23,203 nt of DNA from Alistipes sp. CAG:268 (GTDB lineage Bacteria > Bacteroidota > Bacteroidia > Bacteroidales > Rikenellaceae), in contig FR892020.1 of the NCBI GenBank assembly GCA_000434235.1, forward strand, positions 18,403 through 41,605, read 5' to 3'. Below, in pieces: positions 7,078-14,438 of the stretch. Numbering within the stretch: the stretch's first letter is position 1; each line of letters opens with the position of its first letter. The position numbers and the translations under genes were made by a program. The notes beneath the pieces were generated by a model. That model was given only the letters and a program-made list of their open reading frames with translations, ran no database searches and was not told the DNA's origin.

Positions 7078-7875
7078 TTATTTGATCAGACTGCTCAACG
7101 GGTATTTGAGCCCCTTGTAGCCCGAAATATAGGCATTGATGCTGCCGATCTTCACCGGAGACTCGATGTAGAGCGGGATCTTGTTCTCGTCGTCCGAGAT
7201 CCAGATCGTGAAGACCGAGCCGTCGGTGAACGAGTAGCCCTGCGAGGAGCCCAGCTGGCAGTCGAACTTCAGCGTGCGGAACTTCCCCATGTTGCGGATC
7301 TTCTTCGTTTCGCGCCCCAGGTAGCGGTATCTCAGGTGGCGGATCGTATCCTCGAGTACCATCTGCAGCGTGGCGGGCTCCCCTTCGCGGAAGCTTGCGG
7401 CGTCGGCCGCGCGCAGCGTGAAGAAGAGCGAGATGGGATCCATGCTGTTCTCTTCGAGCGGCATGGTCTTGTGCTGTTCGGGGCGTTGGCGGCTTTGCCA
7501 GCGGGTCCGGATTTCGGAGCCCTCCCAGTCGTAGACGTAGTCGCTGCGGAAGGTGTAGTCGCCTTCGCGGATGGAGCTGTTGAAGGCCACGGGACGCAGC
7601 GTCTGCGGATCGACCCATACGGTGTAGATGTCTTCGACGTTGAAGAACCAGCGGTAGGTGGGCAGCGTGCGTCCGGCTCCCACGACCTTGTAGCAGTTCG
7701 TGCCGTCGTGCGACTCCTCGACGGTCGAGACCTCGACGGCTCCGATTTCCGTGTTGGGGAACATCTTGGCCCGGTAGCTTACCCGGTAGTCGAGCCGTTC
7801 GCCCGGGTGGTAGAGCTGTGCGGCCAGCGGCGTGGCGGCGACAAGCAACAGCAGGGTGAGTATCTTTCGTTTCAT
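7078..7875 (-). CDS. DUF3108 domain secreted protein
   Basis: The 265-residue protein begins with a signal peptide (MKRKILTLLLLVAATPLAAQ, cleavage near residue 19). The mature part matches the DUF3108 pattern: GERLDYRVSYR at the start, VDPQTLRPVAFNSSIREGDYTF in the middle, and a final part with FTIWISDDENKIPLYIESPVKIGS. DUF3108 proteins are predicted periplasmic beta-rich proteins of the LolA/LolB-like class; no reaction is established, so a lipid- or envelope-related role is only an inference. Its neighbours are recG upstream and a membrane coiled-coil protein downstream. It has its own -7 box. No unusual residues or truncation are seen. Confidence 0.87.
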   Translation of the reverse strand: MKRKILTLLLLVAATPLAAQLYHPGERLDYRVSYRAKMFPNTEIGAVEVSTVEESHDGTNCYKVVGAGRTLPTYRWFFNVEDIYTVWVDPQTLRPVAFNSSIREGDYTFRSDYVYDWEGSEIRTRWQSRQRPEQHKTMPLEENSMDPISLFFTLRAADAASFREGEPATLQMVLEDTIRHLRYRYLGRETKKIRNMGKFRTLKFDCQLGSSQGYSFTDGSVFTIWISDDENKIPLYIESPVKIGSINAYISGYKGLKYPLSSLIK

Positions 7876-7903
7876 TGTTTCCGGTCGTATGTGTTTTGTT
7901 CAA

Positions 7904-7911
7904 CAAACGTA
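7904..7911 (-). promoter_or_regulatory. -7 box (TACGTTTG) of the DUF3108 gene
   Basis: It matches TAnnTTTG on the minus strand, 28 bases before the ATG. It overlaps a 13-base inverted repeat at 7895-7907 (TTTGTT and AACAAA arms). The -33 element is poor. Confidence 0.55.
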
Positions 7912-7940
7912 TTTTCGGTAATCCATAGTGCCTTTTCCTG

Positions 7941-10052
7941 TCAGGAGATGCGCGAGAAGTCGATTCCGTCGCGTCCGGCGTAGCGGCTGCGCAGCTCCCG
8001 CAACCCTTCGTGTCCGGGGAGTGCGAGTTGCGGGTCGGCTTCGAGCAGACCGACGGCCGCTTCGCGCGAGACGGTGAGGATCTGTACGTCGGCCGTGGGG
8101 TTGGCGATCTTCAGGTCAAAGGCCATGCCGCTCTGCAGCGTGCCGTTGATGTCCCCCGCGCCCCGCAGCTTGAGGTCGAGTTCCGCGAGGCGGAATCCGT
8201 CGTTGGTCTCGCACATGGCGTCGAGACGCGCCCGCGCCTCGCGCGAGAGCTTCTCGCCGGTCATCAGGATGCAGTAGGACTGCTCGCCGCCGCGTCCCAC
8301 GCGGCCCCGCAGCTGGTGCAGCTGCGAAAGGCCGAAGCGCTCGGCCGACTCGATGACCATCACCGTGGCATTCGGCACATCGACCCCCACCTCGATGACC
8401 GACGTGGCGACCAGAATCTGCGCCTCGCCCTCCTTGAACTGGCGCATCGACTCCTCCTTGTCGGCGGGCTTCATCTTGCCGTGACAGATTGCCGTGACGT
8501 ATTCAGGCAGCGGGAAGTCGCGCGAGATGGCCTCGTAGCCGTCCGTGAGGTCCTTGTAGTCCATCGCCTCCGACTCCTTGATGAGCGGGTAGACGACGTA
8601 GATCTGCCGGCCCTGGCGGATCTGCTGGCGCATGAAGCCGAAGAGCTTGAGCCGCGCGGCGTCGGTATAGTGGAAGGTCCGGATCGGGCGGCGACCCGGC
8701 GGGAGCTCGTCGATCACCGAGACGTCGAGGTCGCCGTACAGGGTCATGGCCAGCGTCCGGGGAATCGGTGTGGCGGTCATGACCAGGATATGCGGCGGCT
8801 GTGCGTTCTTGGTCCAGAGGCGGGCGCGCTGCTCGACTCCGAAACGGTGCTGTTCGTCGATGACGACCAGCCCCAGGTTGGCGAAGCGCACGCGGTCCTC
8901 GATCAGGGCGTGCGTGCCGATGAGGATCGACACCTCGCCCGAGGCGATACCCTCGAGCGCGGCGCGGCGCTCGGCCGTCTTCGAGGCGCCGGTCAGTATG
9001 GCCACGCGCACCGGCATCCCGTCGAGCATCCGCGTGATCGTGGCGAAGTGCTGGCGGGCGAGGATCTCCGTGGGGGCCATCATGCAGGCCTGGAAGCCGT
9101 TGTCCACGGCCAGCAGCATCGACAGCAGCGCCACGAGGGTCTTGCCGCTGCCCACGTCGCCCTGCAGCAGGCGGTTCATCTGGAAACCCGTCACGGTGTC
9201 CTGCCGGATCTCGCGGACGACGCGCTTCTGGGCGCCCGTCAGCGGGAAGGGGAGCTTGCGGTTGTAGAAGGTGTTGAACGCTTCGCCGACCTTCGGGAAG
9301 AGGAATCCGTCGCTCTTTGCCAGACGGGCCGTGCGGCGTGACTGCACGTTGAGCTGTACCCCCAGCAGTTCGTCGAACTTGAGCCGGTACTGGGCCTGCC
9401 GGAGCAGTTCCTGCGATTGCGGGAAATGGATGTTGTAGAAGGCCTCGCGCAGGGGAATCAGCCCGTATTGCGTGCGCAGCGACTCGGGAAGCGGGTCGCT
9501 GATGCGGTCGCGGACCAGCCGCCAGAGGTTGCAGACGATCTGGTACATGCCCTTCGTGCCGAGCTGGTTCGATAGTTTCTCGGTCGAGGGGTAGATGCCC
9601 TGCATGCCGCTCTCGGCCTTGCGTGAAAGGGCCTGTTCCATCGTTTCCAGTTCGGGGTGGGCCATCGAGAGCGTTCCGCGGTAGAACGACGGACGACCGA
9701 AGACCAGGTATTCGCGGCCCACCTCCACGCGCTTCTCGATCCACTTGATCCCCTGGAACCAGACCAGTTCGGCCGAGCCGCTCGGGTCCTGCACGTAGGC
9801 CGTGAAGCGGCGTCGGCGTCCCTCGCCGGCATAGCCTACGCCTGTCACGCGGGCCCGGAACTGGACGTAGGCGAGGCCTGCGCCGTCGGTGATTTCGGCG
9901 ATGCGGTAGATGCGCGTGCGGTCGATGTAGCGGAACGGGAAGTGGCGGAGCATGTCGCCCAGGGTCCGGATGCCCAGTTCCCGTTCGAGCAGTTTGGCCC
10001 GCACCTCGCCGACGCCGCTCACATACTTGATATCGCTGTCGAGGTAGTCCAC
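7941..10052 (-). CDS. recG: ATP-dependent DNA helicase RecG
   Basis: At 703 residues the length is normal for RecG. The N-terminal wedge domain begins with DIKYVSGVGEVRAKLLERELGI and includes an OB-fold region at about 60-140. The helicase core has Walker A GDVGSGKT (298-305), DEQH (399-402), MTATPIPRTLAMTLYGDLD (from 425) and the late motifs VIEVGVDVPNATVMVIE and QLRGRVGRG. RecG remodels stalled forks and branched DNA in the cytoplasm. The start is GTG at 10052, supported by the fit of the first residues to other RecG proteins. The -7 box ends only 4 bases before the GTG. No hairpin terminator follows, so transcription may run into the DUF3108 gene 65 bases later. Confidence 0.97.
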   Translation of the reverse strand: MDYLDSDIKYVSGVGEVRAKLLERELGIRTLGDMLRHFPFRYIDRTRIYRIAEITDGAGLAYVQFRARVTGVGYAGEGRRRRFTAYVQDPSGSAELVWFQGIKWIEKRVEVGREYLVFGRPSFYRGTLSMAHPELETMEQALSRKAESGMQGIYPSTEKLSNQLGTKGMYQIVCNLWRLVRDRISDPLPESLRTQYGLIPLREAFYNIHFPQSQELLRQAQYRLKFDELLGVQLNVQSRRTARLAKSDGFLFPKVGEAFNTFYNRKLPFPLTGAQKRVVREIRQDTVTGFQMNRLLQGDVGSGKTLVALLSMLLAVDNGFQACMMAPTEILARQHFATITRMLDGMPVRVAILTGASKTAERRAALEGIASGEVSILIGTHALIEDRVRFANLGLVVIDEQHRFGVEQRARLWTKNAQPPHILVMTATPIPRTLAMTLYGDLDVSVIDELPPGRRPIRTFHYTDAARLKLFGFMRQQIRQGRQIYVVYPLIKESEAMDYKDLTDGYEAISRDFPLPEYVTAICHGKMKPADKEESMRQFKEGEAQILVATSVIEVGVDVPNATVMVIESAERFGLSQLHQLRGRVGRGGEQSYCILMTGEKLSREARARLDAMCETNDGFRLAELDLKLRGAGDINGTLQSGMAFDLKIANPTADVQILTVSREAAVGLLEADPQLALPGHEGLRELRSRYAGRDGIDFSRIS

Positions 10053-10056
10053 AAGG

Positions 10057-10064
10057 CAAATATA
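10057..10064 (-). promoter_or_regulatory. -7 box (TATATTTG) of recG
   Basis: An exact TAnnTTTG match lies four bases before the GTG start. The nearest -33 TTG (10087-10089) is 22 bp away, longer than usual. Transcription should start at or within a few bases of the GTG. Confidence 0.65.
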
Positions 10065-10216
10065 CGAAGTTTTCGGTTCATTCGGTCAAATCGTGCGGCA
10101 ATTCGCCCTGACCGGCCTGCGGCAGACTGTCCGGGCACGGATTCCCGGCATGTGTCAGCGGGCCGCAAAGAGCGGAGCGGATCGGGTTTCGGGGTGACGA
10201 TCTCCCGTATTTTTAT

Positions 10217-10224
10217 TATCTTTG
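10217..10224 (+). promoter_or_regulatory. -7 box (TATCTTTG) of the GH2 gene
   Basis: An exact consensus match lies 30 bases before the ATG. The -33 element is weak (TGA at 10195-10197). The remaining gap between recG and this gene shows no other structure. Confidence 0.65.
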
Positions 10225-10254
10225 CCCTGAACGATTCCCAAAAAACCGTATGCC

Positions 10255-12285
10255 ATGAAACGATACATAGCAACGCTGCTCCTGGCAATCACCTCCTTCG
10301 CGGTCCAGGCCCGCGAGGTTTTCCCGCTCAACGAGGGGTGGCGCTTCTTTTTCAAGTCGGAAAATACGAGCGACAATGCCCGGCACGTCACGCTGCCCCA
10401 CAGCTGGAATACCGACGCCGAGGCCGAGGGCCTCTGGCTCGAGACGACCGGAAACTACCAGAACGACATGTACCTGCCCCAGGGCTGGGCCGACAAGCGG
10501 CTCTTCGTGAAGTTCTACGGCGTGCAGTCCGTGGCCGACCTCTTCGTGAACGGCCGCCATGCCGGTACGCACCGCGGCGGAGCGACGGCCTTCGCATTCG
10601 AAATCACCGATTATGTCCGCTTCGGGACCGACAACTCGCTGCTGGTTGTGGTTTCCAACAGCCAGCGCAACGATGTGTTGCCGACCTCGACCGACATGAA
10701 CCTCTATGGCGGCATCTATCGCGAGGCCGAGCTCATCGTGACCGACCGCACGGCCATCTCTCCGCTCTATCTCGGGTCGGACGGCGTGCTGCTCCACCCG
10801 CATCGGGTTGATGCCGCGGCTGCCGAGGGTGAGGCCGAGATCCACCTCACCTCCAAGGGCGAGAACACCTGCACCGTGCGTCTGGATATCACCGATCCCG
10901 AGGGACGTCCGGTCTTTTCGCGTCACCAGCGCGCCCGCCTCGACGGCAAACCGGTCATCGTGCCCTTCTCGGTCGAGAATCCGGCGCTGTGGAGCCCCGA
11001 TTCGCCGTCGCTCTATACCGTGACTGCCTCGATCGGCGAGGACAGCATCACCGACCGGGTGGTCGTCCGCACCGGTTTCCGTTCGGTGGCGCCCGCTCCC
11101 AGCGGCGGGCTGTGGCTGAACGGGGTATTGACCCCGATCCGGGGTGTGGCGTTCCACCACGACAACGCCATTGTCGGCGGCCGCCTTACGGCCGAGGACT
11201 ACGATGCCGATCTGGCGCGGATCCGCGATGTGGGGGCCAATGCCCTGCGGTCGGCTGTCATGCCCCACGCGCAGTACCTCTACGACCGTTGCGACGAGCA
11301 GGGCATGCTGGTCTGGATCGACATCCCGTTCCACAGCGCCTCGTTCCTGGGCGATGTGGCCTATTTCGCCACGCCGCTCTTCGAGGAAAACGGCATCGAG
11401 CAGTTGCGCGAGATCGTGGCGCAGAACATCAACCATCCCTCGGTGCTCATGTGGGGACTCTTCTCGCGCCTGCGTCCCCGCGGCGACGACATGGCTCCCT
11501 ATATCCGGAGGCTGAACGATACGGCCCACGCGATGGATCCCTCGCGGCCTACGGTGGCGTTGAGCGATCAGGACGGCGAGATCAATTTCGTGACGGATCT
11601 GATTGTCTGGAAGCAGACGGTCGGGTGGAACCGGGGTACGACGGACGATGTGGCCGTGTGGCGCGACCAGCTGCGTCGCAGCTGGTCCCACCTGCGCTCG
11701 GGTGTCAGCTACGGAGGCAGCGGATTCATCGGCCACAAGAGCTATACGGCGCAGTCCGAGCCGCGGGCGAACTGGATGCCCGAGGACCGACAGACGCGCT
11801 TCCACGAGGAGTATGCCCGTAACCTGCAGAGCGATTCGCTCTTCTGGGGCATGTGGATCGACAACATGTTCGACTACGGTTCCTACCGCCGGCCCTACGG
11901 GGTGAACGGCGCCGGGCTGGTAACCTTCGACCGCCGCGACTGCAAGGATGCCTATTACCTCTACCGGGCCATGTGGAACCGCCGGAGTCCGACGCTCCAC
12001 ATCGTGGACAAGCACCGCCGCCTGCGCGATGTACCCCGCCAGGCTTTCCGCATCTATTCGTCGGCCGGCGCGCCGCTGCTCCTCGTGGGGGGCGATACGG
12101 TGGCCGTGACCGAGTATGCCGCCTGCCAGTTCCGCTCGGATTCGGTCGATGTCATGGGACGTGTCGAGGTGAAGGCCGTGGCGGGCGACCTGCGCGACAG
12201 CGTCACTATTCTTGTCGGCAACGTGCTAAAACCGAAACGGCTTCAGGTCCCTCGGCGAACAGCAGGTCCGCAAACGACAAATTAG
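10255..12285 (+). CDS. Secreted glycoside hydrolase family 2 homologue lacking catalytic glutamates
   Basis: The protein has 676 residues. A signal peptide (1-19) precedes a GH2 sugar-binding jelly-roll domain (about 20-165, LPHSWNTDAE, TSTDMNLYGGIYREAEL), an Ig-like domain (about 166-280, with LWSPDSPSLYTV) and a TIM barrel (about 285-560). The active site is degenerate. The acid/base motif, usually Gly-Leu-Phe-Asn-Glu, reads GLFSRL (Ser404, Arg405). The nucleophile motif, usually Ser-Glu-Tyr-Gly, reads VSYGGSG (Tyr486). The upstream family segments RGVxRH and RLAHYP read RGVAFHHD (296-303) and RSAVMPH (332-338). The reading frame is intact on both sides, so this is substitution and not frameshift. 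A carbohydrate-binding or regulatory pseudoenzyme is the likeliest reading. The last 26 codons overlap the opposite-strand WbqC-like gene. Confidence 0.88.
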   Translation: MKRYIATLLLAITSFAVQAREVFPLNEGWRFFFKSENTSDNARHVTLPHSWNTDAEAEGLWLETTGNYQNDMYLPQGWADKRLFVKFYGVQSVADLFVNGRHAGTHRGGATAFAFEITDYVRFGTDNSLLVVVSNSQRNDVLPTSTDMNLYGGIYREAELIVTDRTAISPLYLGSDGVLLHPHRVDAAAAEGEAEIHLTSKGENTCTVRLDITDPEGRPVFSRHQRARLDGKPVIVPFSVENPALWSPDSPSLYTVTASIGEDSITDRVVVRTGFRSVAPAPSGGLWLNGVLTPIRGVAFHHDNAIVGGRLTAEDYDADLARIRDVGANALRSAVMPHAQYLYDRCDEQGMLVWIDIPFHSASFLGDVAYFATPLFEENGIEQLREIVAQNINHPSVLMWGLFSRLRPRGDDMAPYIRRLNDTAHAMDPSRPTVALSDQDGEINFVTDLIVWKQTVGWNRGTTDDVAVWRDQLRRSWSHLRSGVSYGGSGFIGHKSYTAQSEPRANWMPEDRQTRFHEEYARNLQSDSLFWGMWIDNMFDYGSYRRPYGVNGAGLVTFDRRDCKDAYYLYRAMWNRRSPTLHIVDKHRRLRDVPRQAFRIYSSAGAPLLLVGGDTVAVTEYAACQFRSDSVDVMGRVEVKAVAGDLRDSVTILVGNVLKPKRLQVPRRTAGPQTTN

Positions 12286-12808
12286 CTTCGAACGGCATCC
12301 GGTCGGAGAAGACCTGATAGTAGGGCTCGGCGATGAACGCCGGGCCCTCTCTGTGTTTGGGCCTGAGGTCCGTATCGCCGGGTGCGGCCTCGACGTATCG
12401 CTCCGAGAGCTCGGGCATCGGGATGCGGGCCTGCCTGCAGAGCACCTCCAGCAGCCCGAGGTCGAGGTCGGCCAGAAATTCCGGACTGCGGCGGTAGAAG
12501 GGTTCGAACAGCGGGGCGTAGTGGTCGAAGTAGGGCGACGAGCGGTAGGAGGCCACGAGGGCGCCCCAGTGCTGGTGCTGCCAACGCTTCGAGTAGTCGA
12601 GGCGCACGTCGCGCACGGGTTGCCCGGGACGGTTGGCGTGACGCACGTGGGCCGTCAGCTCCATCACGCCGTCCGTGGCGAGTATCCGCGCGCGGTTGCG
12701 CTCCGAGCGCTTGACGAAGTGCTCGCCGAGGTCCACGACGCATCCGCCGCGGCTCAGGTGCCAGAAGTACTCCACCGAGGGGAGATAGGCCAGCGGGAGG
12801 ATCGTCAT
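12206..12808 (-). CDS. WbqC-like family protein
   Basis: The protein has 200 residues. The family pattern is seen at the start (LPLAYLPSVEYFWHLSRGG), in the segment HFVKRSERNRARILATDGVMELTAHV and near the end (LSFADLLFAEGPEA). The family is named after WbqC of O-antigen clusters; its biochemical role is unknown, with surface glycan synthesis usually suspected. The ATG overlaps the ispG stop as ATGA, so translation is likely coupled. The 3' end overlaps the convergent GH2 gene by 80 bases, and the conserved end of this family lies within that overlap, so this frame is the older one. No terminator hairpin is seen between the two. Confidence 0.85.
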   Translation of the reverse strand: MTILPLAYLPSVEYFWHLSRGGCVVDLGEHFVKRSERNRARILATDGVMELTAHVRHANRPGQPVRDVRLDYSKRWQHQHWGALVASYRSSPYFDHYAPLFEPFYRRSPEFLADLDLGLLEVLCRQARIPMPELSERYVEAAPGDTDLRPKHREGPAFIAEPYYQVFSDRMPFEANLSFADLLFAEGPEAVSVLARCRQE

Positions 12809-14289
12809 GGCTCCTGCCAGGCCCCGTCGGCCTTGATGAGTTCGACAAGCCGGTCGAGAGCCTCCTCCTGCGGGATGTTGCGCTCGACGATCTCGCGACC
12901 GCGGTAGAGGGTGATGCGTCCCGGTCCGGCGCCCACGTATCCGTAGTCGGCATCGGCCATCTCGCCCGGACCGTTCACGATACAGCCCATGACGCCGATG
13001 CGGAGGTTCTTGAGGTGTGACGTGCGGGCCTTGATCTGCCCGAGTGTCTGTTCGATGTCGTAGAGCGTCCGCCCGCAGCTCGGACAGGCAATGTATTCGG
13101 TGTGCGAGAAGCGCACGCGGGCGGCCTGCAGGATCATCAGCTCCACCTCGCGGATGGTCTCTTCGTCGTGTGCCGGGGCGTCGATCCAGATGCCGTCGGC
13201 CAGTCCGTCGAGCAGCACCGGCCCCAGGTCGGCTGCAGCCTTCACGGCCAGTGTCGTGAGGTCCGTGTCGTCGTAGCGGCGCCGGATGATCACCGGGGTG
13301 TCGGCGGGTTCGAGATCGAGAATTGCCGCACGCAGCTCGGCCGTAGGGTTGCCCGAACGGGCTTCGAGAATGCGGAACCCGTCGTGCGGTTCGCCGTGTA
13401 CGACCAGTACGGCGACCTTCGAGCGGCGGCGGTACTCGGTCGGGGAGTAGCGCTCGGGATGCCGCACGGGAAATTCGCCCGGACGTTGTGCGAAGTGCTC
13501 GACCAGAAGCCGCGCTACGGGGATCTCGTGCTCCGGGGCCTCGGTCAGCGAGACGCGGATCGTGTCGCCGATGCCGTCGGCCAACAGCGCGCCGATACCC
13601 ACGGCGCTCTTGATGCGTCCTTCGAGTCCGTTTCCGGCCTCGGTCACTCCGAGGTGGATCGGATAGTTCATCCCCTCGGCCTCCATGGCCTCGACCAGAA
13701 GCCGGTAGGCGGCGACCATCACGCGCGTGTTGCTCGACTTCATCGACACGACCACCTGGTCGAACGCCTTGGCGCGGCATACGCGCAGGAACTCCATCGC
13801 CGAGACCACCATGCCCTGTGGCGTATCTCCCCATTGGTCGAAGACCCGTTTGGCGAGCGACCCGTGGTTTACGCCGATGCGGAGTGCAACGCCGCGCTCA
13901 CGGCATTGGTCGATAAGCGCTTCCAGTTCGCCGTGGTCGGTGCGGTAGTTGCCCGGGTTGATGCGTACTTTTTCCACATACCGGGCCGCAATCGAGGCCA
14001 CTTCGGGCACGAAATGGATGTCGGCGACGGTAGCCGTGCGGTATCCCTCCTCGCGGAGCCGTGCGACGATCCGCTGCAGGTTCTCGGCTTCGCGCCGTCC
14101 CTGAGCCGTGAGGCGTACGATCTTGCCGCCTGCGCGGTCGATGCGCTCGATCTGTGCAACGCAGGCTTCGGTGTCGTTGGTGTCGGTGTTGGTCATCGAC
14201 TGCACGGCGATCGGGTGATTGCCGCCGATGGTTACGTCGCCGATGCGTACGCAGCAGGTCGGCCGGCGTCTGAATTTCGTAAGATCCAT
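12805..14289 (-). CDS. ispG: 4-hydroxy-3-methylbut-2-en-1-yl diphosphate synthase IspG
   Basis: IspG converts methylerythritol cyclodiphosphate to HMBPP in the MEP isoprenoid pathway, using a [4Fe-4S] cluster. The N-terminal TIM barrel (about 1-270) starts with RRPTCCVRIGDVTIGGNHPIAVQSMTN in family style. The C-terminal cluster domain (about 395-494) carries Cys402 and Cys405 (ACPSCGRT), Cys436 (MGCIVNGPGE) and Glu443. Between them lies an inserted domain (about 270-370), as in plant-like IspG; with 494 residues it is longer than the E. coli type but shorter than the roughly 600-residue form usual in Bacteroides, as I recall it. It heads an operon with the WbqC-like gene. Its promoter is fused to the terminator of the upstream lipoprotein gene. 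Confidence 0.96.
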   Translation of the reverse strand: MDLTKFRRRPTCCVRIGDVTIGGNHPIAVQSMTNTDTNDTEACVAQIERIDRAGGKIVRLTAQGRREAENLQRIVARLREEGYRTATVADIHFVPEVASIAARYVEKVRINPGNYRTDHGELEALIDQCRERGVALRIGVNHGSLAKRVFDQWGDTPQGMVVSAMEFLRVCRAKAFDQVVVSMKSSNTRVMVAAYRLLVEAMEAEGMNYPIHLGVTEAGNGLEGRIKSAVGIGALLADGIGDTIRVSLTEAPEHEIPVARLLVEHFAQRPGEFPVRHPERYSPTEYRRRSKVAVLVVHGEPHDGFRILEARSGNPTAELRAAILDLEPADTPVIIRRRYDDTDLTTLAVKAAADLGPVLLDGLADGIWIDAPAHDEETIREVELMILQAARVRFSHTEYIACPSCGRTLYDIEQTLGQIKARTSHLKNLRIGVMGCIVNGPGEMADADYGYVGAGPGRITLYRGREIVERNIPQEEALDRLVELIKADGAWQEP

Positions 14290-14331
14290 TGCTTTACCTG
14301 TTTTTCGGCCGGCTTTCGCCCGCCGTTACCG

Positions 14332-14339
14332 CAAAGGTA
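14332..14339 (-). promoter_or_regulatory. -7 box (TACCTTTG) of ispG
   Basis: An exact TAnnTTTG match lies 42 bases before the ATG. The -33 position, 19 bp upstream, reads CTG and lies in the downstream arm of the lipoprotein terminator hairpin. Confidence 0.7.
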
Positions 14340-14343
14340 ATAC

Positions 14344-14378
14344 AAAAAAAGCAGACCGCAGCATGTGCTGCGGTCTGC
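14344..14378 (-). terminator. Intrinsic terminator of the large lipoprotein gene
   Basis: A near-perfect 28-base inverted repeat (14351-14378, arms gcagaccgcagca and tgctgcggtctgc) is followed on the minus strand by seven T residues (14344-14350). A second, imperfect hairpin at about 14401-14426 lies between it and the stop codon at 14439. Confidence 0.88.
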
Positions 14379-14438
14379 CGGGATTCATTCTTTCCGTAAT
14401 CCCGTCCCGCTGTTTGCGGGACCGGGATACGGGGTAGA

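Noticed and set aside
8010..9341. Open frame of 443 codons on the plus strand inside recG
   Set aside because: GC-rich shadow frame with His/Arg/Asp-rich composition. The recG motifs on the other strand explain the sequence fully.
11440..11730. Frameshift or sequencing error as the reason for missing GH2 catalytic residues
   Set aside because: GH2-like sequence continues in the same frame directly before, between and after both sites, so local frameshifts would need to be paired and very short.
13102..14340. Open frame of 412 codons on the plus strand opposite ispG
   Set aside because: Shadow of ispG, which carries all family residues. The frame runs through the ispG promoter and has no family pattern.
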